Below are positions 16,597-25,788 of a DNA stretch of 64,000 nt, piece after piece. The translations under genes were made by a program, and so were the position numbers. The stretch is taken from assembly GCA_940746715.1 (NCBI GenBank), contig CALNWN010000011.1:62001-126000 (forward strand), written 5' to 3'. Under the pieces are notes generated by a model. It was not told the DNA's origin. It saw only the letters and a program-made list of their open reading frames with translations, and did not search any database. The stretch is from an uncultured Paraburkholderia sp. (GTDB lineage Bacteria > Pseudomonadota > Gammaproteobacteria > Burkholderiales > Burkholderiaceae). How positions within the stretch are numbered: the first letter of the stretch is position 1; the number at the start of each line of letters is the position of its first letter.

Positions 16597-18186
16597 TCAG
16601 GCAGCCGGGCTTGCAGCCGCGCTGATCTGAACACGGCGCGCTTCTTTTGCGTCGCTGCCGCCCGTGATCGTTTCCGGCTTCTTCAAAATAATATGGTCTT
16701 CGGCGATGCCAGCTGCTTTCAACGCGTCGCGCACGGCTTCGGCGCTGCTCTTCGCGAGCTTCGCGTTGGTGTCGGCGGAACCGGTGGCGTCGGTGAAGCC
16801 CGACAGTGCGAACTTCGCGTCGGGATGTGCCTTCGCATAGGCCGCAGCCGCCTCGACCGCCGCTTTGGCGTCGGCCGGCAGCGTGCTCTTGCCGGTCTCG
16901 AAATAAACGCTGGCCGGCAATGCCGCTTGCGGTGCCGCTGCGCCTTCCGACCCTGCTGCGGCGGCTTGCGCGCCCGATGCCTCGGAAGCCGCCGCGCCTG
17001 CGTCGGCGAGATGGTTGCCACCTTCCGGCAGCTTGCCGTTACGCGCGCCCGCGACCTGCTTCGGCTGGAGAATGTCGCCCGTGTGGTTGCCCCACGAGTT
17101 GCGCTCGAACGTGACGACCGAAGCGATTTCCACATCGTTCAGCGTAGGCGCCCACGAAGGCATCGCGTTCTTGCCCTTCAGCACGAGGCTGACATGCTCG
17201 GCGATCGCACCGTTGGCGACCTTGCTGCCGTCGAGCGCCGGAAACGCACCTGCGCCCTTACCCGTGGGCTGGTGGCAGACCGCGCAGTTCGCTGCGTAGA
17301 CTTTGCCGCCGCGCTCCATCAGTTCGGCCATCGTGTAGGTCTTGTTCGGATCGTCCTGACCCGCGGCCATTTTCTTCTTCTGCGCGTCGACCCACTTCGC
17401 GTAGTCGTCGGTGGAAAGCACTTCGACCACGACCGGCATGAACGCGTGTTCCTTGCCGCACAGTTCGGTACAGAAGCCGCGGAACGTGCCGACCTTCTCC
17501 GCCTTGAACCACGTGTCGCGCACGAAGCCCGGAATCGCGTCCTGCCTCACGCCGAACGCCGGCACGTACCAGGAGTGCACCACGTCGTTCGCGGTGGTGA
17601 TGATGCGGATTTTCTTGCCGACCGGCACGACGAGCGGATTGTCGACTTCCTGCAGATACGTGGTGGAAATCGGCTGACGGCCGTCGGTTTCCGCCCGCGG
17701 CGTGGCGAGCGTGGAGAGGAAGCTGATGCCCTCGCCCGGACCCTTCACGTAGTCGTAGCCCCACTTCCACTGGTAGCCGGTGACCTTGATGGTGACGTCG
17801 GCATTGGTGGTGTCTTTCATCGCGACGACCGTCTTGGTGGCGGGCAGCGCCATCAACACGACGATGACGAACGGCACGATCGTCCAGATGATTTCGACGG
17901 TGGTGCTTTCGTGGAAGTTCGAAGCCTTGTGCCCTTTCGATTTGCGGTGCGCAAAGATCGAATAGAACATCACAGCGAACACGCCGACGAAAATCACCGT
18001 GCACAGAATCAGCATCAGCGTGTGGAGGCTGTAGAGCTCCTCAGCGATTTTCGTCGCAGGCGGCTGGAGATTGATCTCGTTGACGGCGGGGCCGCCCGGA
18101 ACATCGCCCACTGCCAGGGCGGCCCCGGCGAAAAGCAGTCCGCTCATCGCCAGCACGCCCATGAGCGCTCGCTTGATTGTTTTCAT
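16597..18186 (-). CDS. ctaC: Cytochrome c oxidase subunit II with cytochrome c and C-terminal OmpA-like domains
   Basis: Accepts electrons from cytochrome c at the CuA centre. Order of domains: signal and two membrane helices; cupredoxin domain with the CuA ligands (FRGFCTELCGKEHAFMPV); a mono-heme cytochrome c domain (NCAVCHQPTGKG, with Met in GKNAMPSW); an Ala-rich linker; and an OmpA/MotB-like domain (VYFETGKSTLPADAKAAV, then LSGFTDATGSADTNAKLA). That last domain gives the unusual length of about 529 aa. Start at MKTIKRAL because AAGGAAG lies just upstream. First gene of the oxidase operon. Confidence 0.95.
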   Translation of the reverse strand: MKTIKRALMGVLAMSGLLFAGAALAVGDVPGGPAVNEINLQPPATKIAEELYSLHTLMLILCTVIFVGVFAVMFYSIFAHRKSKGHKASNFHESTTVEIIWTIVPFVIVVLMALPATKTVVAMKDTTNADVTIKVTGYQWKWGYDYVKGPGEGISFLSTLATPRAETDGRQPISTTYLQEVDNPLVVPVGKKIRIITTANDVVHSWYVPAFGVRQDAIPGFVRDTWFKAEKVGTFRGFCTELCGKEHAFMPVVVEVLSTDDYAKWVDAQKKKMAAGQDDPNKTYTMAELMERGGKVYAANCAVCHQPTGKGAGAFPALDGSKVANGAIAEHVSLVLKGKNAMPSWAPTLNDVEIASVVTFERNSWGNHTGDILQPKQVAGARNGKLPEGGNHLADAGAAASEASGAQAAAAGSEGAAAPQAALPASVYFETGKSTLPADAKAAVEAAAAYAKAHPDAKFALSGFTDATGSADTNAKLAKSSAEAVRDALKAAGIAEDHIILKKPETITGGSDAKEARRVQISAAASPAA

Positions 18187-18293
18187 AGCTTCCTTACCCA
18201 AAATTTCCATTCAAACCCTCGACCCCGCCTACCCGCCGCCCCGCTAGCCCGCCCGCTCACCCGCTGCCGCGAACGCCGCATGCCCCGGCGCGT

Positions 18294-18768
18294 CTAACAC
18301 CGCGCGAGCCACATCCGCAGTTCGCCGGCGAACTGCGCGCGCCAGTGGTGCGCGAGGTGCTGCCCGATCATGATCGTCTCGCCGCGCGAGATCAGCCTGA
18401 TCTGGTCACGCGGTGTTGCGCCAGCCTCGATCCGCACCCAGCGCGGATTGAACTCGAACTGCGTGACCTGCTCCGCACTCACCTGTTTCGATCACGAGCC
18501 GGTTCGGAAACAGCCGGATGCGTTCGTAATCCACAGCATGGCGCGCATAGATGGCAAATGCGACGCCCACCGCCAGCAATTCAATCCCGGTGAACGGCAA
18601 CACCAGCCAGGCGCCGACCAGAACCAGCATGAAAGCAATTGCCAACGAGAACAACGCAAGCGACACGTAGAAACAAACGAACTGCCGCGGCGACATGGAG
18701 CAGTTGCGCTTCATCGTCCAGTCTTTCAGGACCGGTTCCGACTCCGCCAGCAGATCAGATGCTTCCAT
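18294..18768 (-). pseudogene. DUF2244 membrane protein, frameshifted
   Basis: Two-helix membrane protein of the DUF2244 family. The first frame begins MEASDLLAESEPVLKDWTMK with a GGGAGG ribosome site, then RQFVCFYVSLALFSLAIA and NRLVIET. The family C-terminus (SAEQVTQFEFNPRWVRIE, then ISRGETIMIGQHL) is in another frame. An extra G near 18483 in the A-C-A-G-G-T stretch explains the break. Family function unknown; often next to oxidase subunit II. Confidence 0.8.
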
Positions 18769-19080
18769 CGCTGCCTCCCGCCGATCGTCCCAAAGGCCGC
18801 CCGGGACTCTCCAACTGCGCCCGACCCCGGCCTCGGTTTCCACCGCCTGACCGCTACCGCGCCAACTCTTGCTGCGGCCCAGTGCCTCGGGCCTGCCGCC
18901 CCAAATGTGGGAACTCCGGGCGACAAACTGACGCATTATAGGCGCGATCCATAGCATCCACAAGCAAGCCCCGGCTGCCCCACAAGCCAGGCGCGACAAG
19001 CCTCCGCGCCGTTTTGCCGCACCTTTTGCGGGTGTTTGGAAACGGTAATTTCAGACATAATAGATGTCCTCTTTACCGCT
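18769..19080. other. Intergenic region without recognised gene
   Basis: About 310 bp between DUF2244 and the methyltransferase gene, GC-rich at the left and more AT-rich near 19010-19070. No supported coding sequence, hairpin terminator or repeat was seen. Confidence 0.5.
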
Positions 19081-20046
19081 TCAGCGATTCCTTGGCGAAC
19101 CTCGTCCAATGTCCTCGAGCCGCACAATGCCATGGCCTTCCGCCGTCGTGCGCGGCACGGCTTTCCATGCGTGTCCGTAGATCACCTCGAAGGTCAGCAC
19201 GATAGTGCCGTCGCCGCGCCGGCGCGCTTCCAGTGCCGCCAACAATGCCTTGTGCAACCGGCGTGCCGCCGCGCCCGAAGACGGTTCGCGCTCGAACGGA
19301 TACGCGCCCCAGCGGCGCACGTCCGCGAGCAGCGATTCCGGCGATTTATAAGTGATGGTGAGGGTCTCCTGGTCCATCACGGGAATCTCGAAACCGCTTT
19401 CCACCAGCATGTCGCCGAGATCGTGCATGTCGACGAAATCGATCACGTGCTTGCGCGAGCCGATGCCGTGCGCCGCTTCCACTTCGGCGTAGGCGCCGCG
19501 CAACTCCTTCAGTGTGTCGGGGCCGAGCGTGCTGAACATCAAGAGCCCGTTCACCTTCAGGACGCGCTGCCACTCCGGGAACACGAGGTCGGGCCGCGAG
19601 TGCCAGTGAAGCGCGAGATTGGACCAGATGAATTCGAACGCGCCCGCCGCGAAAGGCAGCGCGGCGAAGTCGGCTTGCGCGAAGCGCGGACCGCGCGCGC
19701 CCAGCGCCTTGCCGAGCGTGGCCGGCAGGAAGCGCCGCCAGCTCGTGTCGCCGGAATCGTGGCGTAGCGCGCGCGTGAGCATGCCGCGCGACATATCCGT
19801 GCCGAACACCGGCGCTTCCGGAAAGCGCTCGCGCAGAGCAGGGATGTCTTCACCCGCGCCGCAACCCGCGTCGAGCACGCTCGCCGGGGCGACCTTGATG
19901 TAATCGAGACGCTCGCGCATGCGCTGCGAAATTTCGCGCGGCAGAAAGGCGACGTCGTCGAAAGTCGCGGCACGGCGGTCGAAAATCCGCCGCAGGCGCC
20001 GGGAGTCATAGGCCGGACGGCCGGATTGAGAGGGCGTTGAGGACAT
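19081..20046 (-). CDS. SAM-dependent methyltransferase, BioC-like
   Basis: Class I methyltransferase with the SAM-binding motif VLDAGCGAGEDIPALRERFP and the acidic end VFGTDMSRGML. Motif post-I/II is FIWSNLALHWHSRPD. The whole arrangement (DRRAATFDDVAFLPREISQR at the N-terminus, then FSTLGPDTLKELRGAY) matches BioC, the malonyl-ACP O-methyltransferase that starts biotin synthesis. No other bio gene is near, so the substrate is uncertain. 321 aa, longer than E. coli BioC. Divergent from comF with no space to spare. Confidence 0.82.
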   Translation of the reverse strand: MSSTPSQSGRPAYDSRRLRRIFDRRAATFDDVAFLPREISQRMRERLDYIKVAPASVLDAGCGAGEDIPALRERFPEAPVFGTDMSRGMLTRALRHDSGDTSWRRFLPATLGKALGARGPRFAQADFAALPFAAGAFEFIWSNLALHWHSRPDLVFPEWQRVLKVNGLLMFSTLGPDTLKELRGAYAEVEAAHGIGSRKHVIDFVDMHDLGDMLVESGFEIPVMDQETLTITYKSPESLLADVRRWGAYPFEREPSSGAAARRLHKALLAALEARRRGDGTIVLTFEVIYGHAWKAVPRTTAEGHGIVRLEDIGRGSPRNR

Positions 20047-20129
20047 GGGTGTCGTACGGGCGTGGAGCCCGAAGTATACTCGTTCGCTTCCTTCGATTCA
20101 GTGCCGAAGGCCCGAGCGGCCGTCCCCGT

Positions 20130-20915
20130 ATGTCATTCCGAGCCCATTTGCAGTCTTCACGAAGCCGCCTCGCGCGATTCGCGCACGGCCTGGAATCGGC
20201 GTGGCCGCGCACGATGCAGGCGGTGCTGCCGAATGCCTGCGCGTTGTGCGGCAATTTGTCGCATAACCCGGTGTGCACCTTTTGCGACGAATCCTATTGG
20301 AATGATGGCGCTTTGCGGTGCGACGTATGCGCGGTTCCGTTGCCTGTCACATTCCGAGGGCGCCGTGCGTCATATCGTTGCGCAGACTGCATTGCCGAAA
20401 AGCCGCCGTTCGACGCGACCTTTGCGCTCGCCGACTACCGCGCGCCGCTGGACACGCTCGCGGTCGGCCTGAAGTTTCGTGCGCAGCTCATGCAGGCACG
20501 TGAGTTCGCGCGGCGCCTCGCGCGTCTCGCGCAAGATGCCTGGCAGGATCCGTCCGAGTGCCCGGACGTGATCGCGCCAGTGCCGCTTGCTAGGCGCCGT
20601 CTGATCGAGCGCGGTTATAACCAGGCCTAGCAGATCGCGCGGCCTTTGGCTCGCGCATTGCGTGTGCCCGCTGACGCGACGCTGCTGCGCCGGGTCATCG
20701 AAACCGCGCCGCAGTCGCGGCTCGACCTCGATGCGCGCCGAATGAACGTGGGGCGCGCATTTGAGCTTGCCCAACGCGTTGAAGGGCGGCACGTCGGCAT
20801 AGTCGACGACGTCATGACGACCGGCGCAACGCCCGAAGCGCTGGCTCGCACACTGAAGGCAGCGGGCGCGCGGCGGGTCACGAACTTCGTCGCGCTGCGC
20901 ACACCGAAAAACTAG
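20130..20915 (+). pseudogene. comF: ComF family phosphoribosyltransferase-like protein with internal amber stop
   Basis: Competence-associated protein of the PRTase fold. N-terminal zinc-finger cysteines (CALCGN, CTFCDES, RCDVCAVP, RCADCIAE), the middle IAPVPLARRRLIERGYNQA, and the PRPP loop HVGIVDDVMTTGATPEAL all lie in the same frame. A TAG at 20628-20630 interrupts between GYNQA and QIARPLARAL, where the family has Trp, so a TGG to TAG change is inferred. It cuts off the PRPP-binding half. Substitutions are less common sequencing errors than indels, favouring a real lesion. Confidence 0.88.
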
Positions 20916-20934
20916 TTTTTACGTGGTCACTGTT

Positions 20935-21405
20935 ATGTTCAATGTCGTTCTCGTCGAACCGGAAATTCCGCCGAACACCGGCAACGTCATCCGCCTGTGC
21001 GCAAACACGGGTGCGCGCCTGCATCTGATCCAGCCGCTCGGCTTTCCGCTCGACGACGTCAAGCTGCGCCGCGCCGGCCTCGACTATCACGAGTACGCGC
21101 AAATGAATGTGCACGCGAACTGGGCCGCGTTCATCGCGAAGGAGTCGCCCGAGCCATCGCGCATGTTCGCGTTCACCACGCGCGGCCCGGCCCGCTTTCA
21201 CGACCATGCGTTTGCCGCCGGCGACTGGTTCGTGTTCGGTGCCGAAACGCGCGGCCTCCCGGACTCGATACTCGAGCAATTCGGCGGCGAAGAACGCGTG
21301 CGGCTGCCAATGCGTCCCGGCAACCGCAGCCTCAATCTGTCGAATACCGTCGCAATCGTGGTGTTCGAAGCGTGGCGTCAGATGGGTTTCGAGGGTGGCG
21401 CCTGA
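20935..21405 (+). CDS. trmL: tRNA (cytidine(34)-2'-O)-methyltransferase TrmL
   Basis: SPOUT-class methyltransferase that 2'-O-methylates the wobble base of tRNA-Leu isoacceptors. It has the family start (MFNVVLVEPEIPPNTGNVIR), the motif FVFGAETRGLPDS and the C-terminal knot RLPMRPGNRSLNLSNTVAIV. 156 aa, full length. Ends 28 bp inside the convergent macrodomain gene. Confidence 0.95.
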   Translation: MFNVVLVEPEIPPNTGNVIRLCANTGARLHLIQPLGFPLDDVKLRRAGLDYHEYAQMNVHANWAAFIAKESPEPSRMFAFTTRGPARFHDHAFAAGDWFVFGAETRGLPDSILEQFGGEERVRLPMRPGNRSLNLSNTVAIVVFEAWRQMGFEGGA

Positions 21406-21923
21406 CGGCCTCTCAATTCAGTGCGGTAGCGCTCGAACATCGCGTGGTCGAAACAGGCGAAGATCACGCTTTCGAGCTGCGGCATGCGCGGCAGGTTTTC
21501 GAGTACCGTGTCGATCGCGATGCGGACCGCCTCATCGGCTGGAAAACGGTAGATGCCGCAACTAATTGCGGGGAACGCAATGCTCGCGCAATTGACCTCG
21601 CGCGCCACCTCCAGCGAGCGCTGGTAGCAAGAAGCGAGCAGGTCGGGCTCGCCGTGCGTGCCTCCGCGCCATACGGGGCCGACCGCGTGGATCACATATC
21701 GCGCGGGCAAACGGTAGCCGCGCATGAGTTTGGCGTCGCCGGTCGCGCAGCCGCCAGGTGTTTCGCATTCGCGCAGCAACTCCCTGCCGGCCGCGCGATG
21801 AATCGCACCGTCCACACCGCCGCCGAGCAACGAAGTATTGGCCGCGTTGACGATGGCATCCACTTCAAGCGTCGTGATGTCGGCCACGCGTGCTTCCAGC
21901 GTGCAACGATCGATAGTGAGCAT
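21378..21923 (-). CDS. Macrodomain protein, O-acetyl-ADP-ribose deacetylase type
   Basis: Single macrodomain of 181 aa that binds ADP-ribose derivatives. Signature pieces are VDAIVNAANTSLLGGGVDGA, GCATGDAKLMRGYRLPARYV and FPAISCGIYRFPADEA, matching YmdB-like deacetylases. The ATG is preceded by GAGGTTCAC. Intact; overlaps the end of trmL tail to tail. Confidence 0.92.
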   Translation of the reverse strand: MLTIDRCTLEARVADITTLEVDAIVNAANTSLLGGGVDGAIHRAAGRELLRECETPGGCATGDAKLMRGYRLPARYVIHAVGPVWRGGTHGEPDLLASCYQRSLEVAREVNCASIAFPAISCGIYRFPADEAVRIAIDTVLENLPRMPQLESVIFACFDHAMFERYRTELRGRQAPPSKPI

Positions 21924-22039
21924 GTGAACCTCGCTGACCCCAGGAGTCGATACACAATGGACAGCGAGTGCAGGCAGCCGTTCAGCGTTTTGCACGCCGA
22001 ACGACTGATTGAAACGACGGGAAAAAAGGCGCAATGGGC

Positions 22040-23038
22040 CTATTCGGCCTTGGAGTCGCGTCGCAGCAAGGCGCTGACGGCATCGCGCGGCGCCACGCCG
22101 TCGAACAGCACGGCACAGACCGCCTGGGTGATCGGCATGTCGATTGCATGAGCGCGCGCAATGGCGAGCACGGCCTGCGCGCAGCGCACGCCTTCGGCCA
22201 CGTGCCCGAGGCCGCCGAGAATATCGGCGAGCGAACGACCCGCAGCGAGCTGCACGCCAACGGTGCGATTGCGCGACAGGTCGCCGCTGGCAGTCAGAAT
22301 CAGATCGCCGAGGCCCGTCAAACCGGTGAACGTCTCGGCACGTCCGCCCAACGTCACGCCGAGGCGGGACATTTCGGCGAGCCCGCGCGTGATCAACGCT
22401 GCACGCGCATTCAGGCCGAGACCGAGGCCGTCGGCAATGCCTGTTGCGATAGCCAGCACGTTCTTCACCGCGCCGCCCACTTCCACGCCGACCACGTCGT
22501 CGCCGGTGTAGATGCGCATCGCGCCGTGATGGAACGCAGCCACCGTTCGCTCCCGGCAGGCCGCTGAAGCGCTCGCGATAGTCAGCGCGACCGGCAAGCC
22601 CTGTCCGACTTCGCGCGCGAAGCTCGGGCCCGACAGCACGCCGTTGCTGCCGTGCTGCGGCAGCTCCGCTGCAACCACCTGATGCGGCAGCAGCTGCGAG
22701 TCCGCCTCGAAGCCCTTGCACAGCCACACGACATGCGCGGGCACTTTGCCTGCATCGCGCATCGACTGGATCAAACTGCGCAGTCCGGCCACAGGCGTGG
22801 CAACGACGCATAACGCGTCGTCGGCGAGCGCGTGCTCGAGCGCCGCGTTCAGGTCCGCCTCGTAGCGAAGCGCCGCGGGCAAAGCAACGCCCGCCAGATA
22901 GCGGGCGTTTTCATGTGACCTGGACAGATCGGCAACGAGCGCGGAATCGCGCGCCCACAGCACGGTGTCGTGCCCAACGGCCAGATGGCCGGCGAGGGCT
23001 GTGCCCCATGCGCCGGTTCCGAGGACAGCAACCTTCAT
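22040..23038 (-). CDS. gpsA: Glycerol-3-phosphate dehydrogenase [NAD(P)+]
   Basis: Reduces dihydroxyacetone phosphate to glycerol-3-phosphate for phospholipid synthesis. The dinucleotide-binding start (MKVAVLGTGAWGTALAGHLA), the GPSFAREV motif, the catalytic Lys in VEVGGAVKNVLAIATG and GLTGLGDLILT are present. Start set at MKVAVLG, the family norm; an in-frame GTG 21 bp upstream immediately follows the secB stop and cannot be excluded. Directly after secB, as in many proteobacteria. Confidence 0.96.
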   Translation of the reverse strand: MKVAVLGTGAWGTALAGHLAVGHDTVLWARDSALVADLSRSHENARYLAGVALPAALRYEADLNAALEHALADDALCVVATPVAGLRSLIQSMRDAGKVPAHVVWLCKGFEADSQLLPHQVVAAELPQHGSNGVLSGPSFAREVGQGLPVALTIASASAACRERTVAAFHHGAMRIYTGDDVVGVEVGGAVKNVLAIATGIADGLGLGLNARAALITRGLAEMSRLGVTLGGRAETFTGLTGLGDLILTASGDLSRNRTVGVQLAAGRSLADILGGLGHVAEGVRCAQAVLAIARAHAIDMPITQAVCAVLFDGVAPRDAVSALLRRDSKAE

Positions 23039-23059
23039 GGCCGGCACTGCCTGGGACAC

Positions 23060-23533
23060 TTAATGCGTGACGCCGTTTTGCGCCGCGGCGCCGTCCTGGC
23101 CGCTCATTTGCGCGAGACGTTGCTCGTAGAGCGCCTGGAAGTTGATTTCGGCGAGGTGGATCGGCGGGAAGCCCGCGCGCGTGATCGCGTCCGCGATGTT
23201 CGAGCGCAGGTACGGGAACAGAATGGTCGGGCACGCAATGCCGACGAGCGGATCGATCTGCTCAGCCGGGATGTTGCGGATGTCGAAAATGCCGGCCTGC
23301 TTGGCTTCGATCAGGAACGCAACCTTGTCCGACACCTTGGCCGTCACGGTGCCCGTCACGAGGATTTCGAACACAGTTTCCGCGAGGCGCTCCGCCTTCA
23401 CGTCGACTTCCACTTCGACCGACGGCATTTCCTGCTCGAGGAAAATGGCCGGCGAATTGGGCTGCTCGAGCGACATGTCCTTCAGATAGATGCGCTGGAT
23501 GTTGAAGAACGGCTGGTTATTCTCGTCGGACAT
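23060..23533 (-). CDS. secB: Protein-export chaperone SecB
   Basis: Tetrameric export chaperone that keeps precursors unfolded and delivers them to SecA. Typical sequence: FNIQRIYLKDMSLEQPNSPA, acidic strands EVEVDVKAERL, and CPTILFPYLRSNIADAITRAGFPP. 157 aa, intact. Second in the grxC-secB-gpsA run. Confidence 0.97.
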   Translation of the reverse strand: MSDENNQPFFNIQRIYLKDMSLEQPNSPAIFLEQEMPSVEVEVDVKAERLAETVFEILVTGTVTAKVSDKVAFLIEAKQAGIFDIRNIPAEQIDPLVGIACPTILFPYLRSNIADAITRAGFPPIHLAEINFQALYEQRLAQMSGQDGAAAQNGVTH

Positions 23534-23687
23534 GATTGTGTGATTCCCTGATAGATATGCGTAGCGGCGGCCCACGGGTTCCATGGGCCGCCAGATCGTT
23601 GCGGCGCACCGCCGGCTCCGGTGGGGAGCAACGATGCGCCGGCTTGTGTTTCACCCGCCGGGACACGCGCGCAAGATGCGCGCGAAC

Positions 23688-23948
23688 TCAGGCGGCTTCG
23701 AGCAGAGGCGTCAGACCGCCCGCGCGATCGAGCGCGGAAAGGTCGTCGTACCCGCCGACATGCTTCTCGCCGATGAACACCTGCGGCACCGTGCGACGAC
23801 CGGTCCTGGTCATCATTTCCTCACGACGGGCCGGGTCCTTGTCGATCAGTACTTTTTCGATATTCTCGACGCCGCGCGACTTTAAAAGACGTTCGGCCAT
23901 CTGGCAATACGGGCACACCTGCGTGCTGTACATGATCACTTTGTTCAC
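23688..23948 (-). CDS. grxC: Glutaredoxin 3
   Basis: Glutathione-dependent dithiol oxidoreductase of 86 aa with the active site CPYC in IMYSTQVCPYCQMAERLL and the glutathione-binding RTVPQVFIGEKHVGGYDD. GTG start chosen: AGGAG lies 8 bp upstream, and the start overlaps the stop of the rhodanese gene by 4 bp, a typical coupled arrangement. Confidence 0.95.
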   Translation of the reverse strand: MNKVIMYSTQVCPYCQMAERLLKSRGVENIEKVLIDKDPARREEMMTRTGRRTVPQVFIGEKHVGGYDDLSALDRAGGLTPLLEAA

Positions 23949-24370
23949 TTGGCTACTCCTTGTTTCACGACCGGCATACCGGCTTTCTGCCAGGCGTCGA
24001 CGCCGCCTTCCAGAACGTGGACTTCCGCATATCCGGCGTCCTGCACGATACGCGCTGCCTTGTTCGACTGCTGGCCGGTCTGGCACACCAGCAGCACGGG
24101 GTTGTTCTTATTCTTCACCAGTTGCGCGACCTTTGCTTGCAACTCGGCAAATTCAAGATGCCGCGCGGCGGGCAGATGGCCCTTGGCGAAGTCGGCCGAC
24201 GGACGCAGGTCGATGACGGCCGCGTTGCGCCGGTTGATCAACTGCGTGGCTTCGGCCGCCGACAGGCCGCCGCGGCCGCGCCGGCTGATGGTCGGCCACA
24301 GCAGCAACCCACCGGAGATGAGGACGATTGCGATCAGGACAAGGTTTGTGTAATCAGTGAAAAACTTCAC
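23945..24370 (-). CDS. Membrane-anchored rhodanese-like sulfurtransferase
   Basis: N-terminal membrane helix (YTNLVLIAIVLISGGLLLW) followed by one rhodanese domain with the catalytic Cys in PVLLVCQTGQQSNKAARI and conserved DLRPSADFAKGHLP. Likely a sulfane-sulfur carrier at the membrane. Translationally coupled to grxC. 141 aa, intact. Confidence 0.92.
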   Translation of the reverse strand: MKFFTDYTNLVLIAIVLISGGLLLWPTISRRGRGGLSAAEATQLINRRNAAVIDLRPSADFAKGHLPAARHLEFAELQAKVAQLVKNKNNPVLLVCQTGQQSNKAARIVQDAGYAEVHVLEGGVDAWQKAGMPVVKQGVAK

Positions 24371-24505
24371 GGAAGATCCGCCGAAAAGAGAGAAATCGGA
24401 AAGGGCAATCCGGCCATTATAAAATAACCGTCTGACGCGATGGCGGCGCTCCCCGGCGGGCGCTTCGCACGCTTTACCGCTTCCTTACTACCGACCGGCA
24501 ATCTT

Positions 24506-25267
24506 ATGTACAAACTCGTTCTCATCCGCCACGGCGAATCGACGTGGAACAAGGAAAACCGCTTCACGGGCTGGGTCGACGTCGACCTTACCGAGCAGGG
24601 CAACCGCGAAGCGCAGCAGGCGGGCGTGCTGCTGAAGGAATCCGGCTACACGTTCGACATCGCGTACACATCCGTGCTGCGCCGCGCGATCCGCACGCTG
24701 TGGCACGTGCAGGACCAGATGGACCAGATGTACATCCCCGTCGTCCATTCGTGGCGTCTGAACGAGCGCCACTACGGCGCGCTGTCGGGCCTCAACAAGG
24801 CGGAAACGGCGGCGAAATTCGGCGACGAACAGGTGCTCGTCTGGCGCCGCAGCTACGACACGCCGCCGCCGGCGCTCGAGCCGACCGACGAACGCGCACC
24901 CTACGACGACCCGCGCTACGCCAAGGTGCCGCGCGAACAGCTGCCGCTCACCGAGTGCCTGAAAGATACCGTCGCACGCGTGCTGCCGCTGTGGAACGAG
25001 TCGATCGCGCCGGCCATCAAGTCGGGTCGCAAGGTGGTGATTGCCGCGCACGGCAACTCGATCCGCGCGCTGGTGAAGTACCTCGACAACATCTCGGATA
25101 GCGACATCGTCGGGCTCAACATTCCGAACGGCGTACCGCTCGTCTATGAGCTGGACGAGAGCCTGAAACACATCACGCACTACTCCATCACGCACTACTA
25201 TCTGGGCGATCAGGACGCCATCGCGAAGGCGCAGGCTGCGGTTGCCAAGCAAGGCAAGGCGGGCTGA
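24506..25267 (+). CDS. gpmA: 2,3-bisphosphoglycerate-dependent phosphoglycerate mutase
   Basis: Glycolytic enzyme interconverting 3- and 2-phosphoglycerate. The phospho-His motif LIRHGESTWNKENRFTGW, the acid ERHYGALSGLNK and the second His region VVIAAHGNSIRALVKYL are complete. 253 aa, normal. Divergent from the rhodanese-grxC-secB-gpsA unit. Confidence 0.97.
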   Translation: MYKLVLIRHGESTWNKENRFTGWVDVDLTEQGNREAQQAGVLLKESGYTFDIAYTSVLRRAIRTLWHVQDQMDQMYIPVVHSWRLNERHYGALSGLNKAETAAKFGDEQVLVWRRSYDTPPPALEPTDERAPYDDPRYAKVPREQLPLTECLKDTVARVLPLWNESIAPAIKSGRKVVIAAHGNSIRALVKYLDNISDSDIVGLNIPNGVPLVYELDESLKHITHYSITHYYLGDQDAIAKAQAAVAKQGKAG

Positions 25268-25788
25268 TTGCGGCGGAGCGCAGTGGCGGGCGCTCGCCCA
25301 CGCCACATTTCCTGGCCGTCGCTGCGGTCGTCGCTTGTTCGCGTTTGTTCGTGCTTGTGCATGCCTGGTGGATGAACGGGCGCATTCGCGGGCATCTTTG
25401 TTAAAGAAGGTGGCCGCGAAGTTCACGCGAGCGCTGTGGGGGCGCCTGAGGGGCTGTGCTACCCGGGCCGTTTGGCTCACTCGGTCCACCGGGACCACCC
25501 GGACCAACCGGTGAAATCAGCGCACCGGCCCTACCCTGCGCCAGCCGCGCCGCCCGGCAACCCACCCCACCCGCCGAAGCCCTCCTCTCCAAACGCCCCC
25601 GCGTACCGCCATCCACTGTTACCGCACATTACTTCGCCGCCGAGCGCACGCTTCGCCGAACCCGGCACGCTTCGCGCTGTCGAACCTCGATTACTTGCGC
25701 CGCGCCCTCTGTGGGCGGGTGTGCAGTTATACTTGTCCGTCCCCATCTCTATCGACGCTGCCACGCGCTTCCGACCGCAACAGACTCT
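25268..25788. other. Intergenic region between gpmA and ctpA
   Basis: About 520 bp without a supported gene. A TATACT at 25728-25733, 56 bp before ctpA, is a good -10 candidate without a clear -35. The plus frame stays open into ctpA, but its composition is Pro-rich noise (see rejected items). Confidence 0.5.

Noticed and set aside
20628..20630. Stop-codon reassignment to explain internal TAG, TAA and TGA codons
   Set aside because: All three stops also end intact genes in the same window, so none is reassigned.
25478..25530. Collagen-like Gly-X-Y run (GPFGSLGPPGPPGPTGE) in an open frame leading into ctpA
   Set aside because: Only five triplets, no start or ribosome site, frame composition is Pro/Arg-rich like non-coding GC-rich DNA, and ctpA has its own start with a signal peptide.
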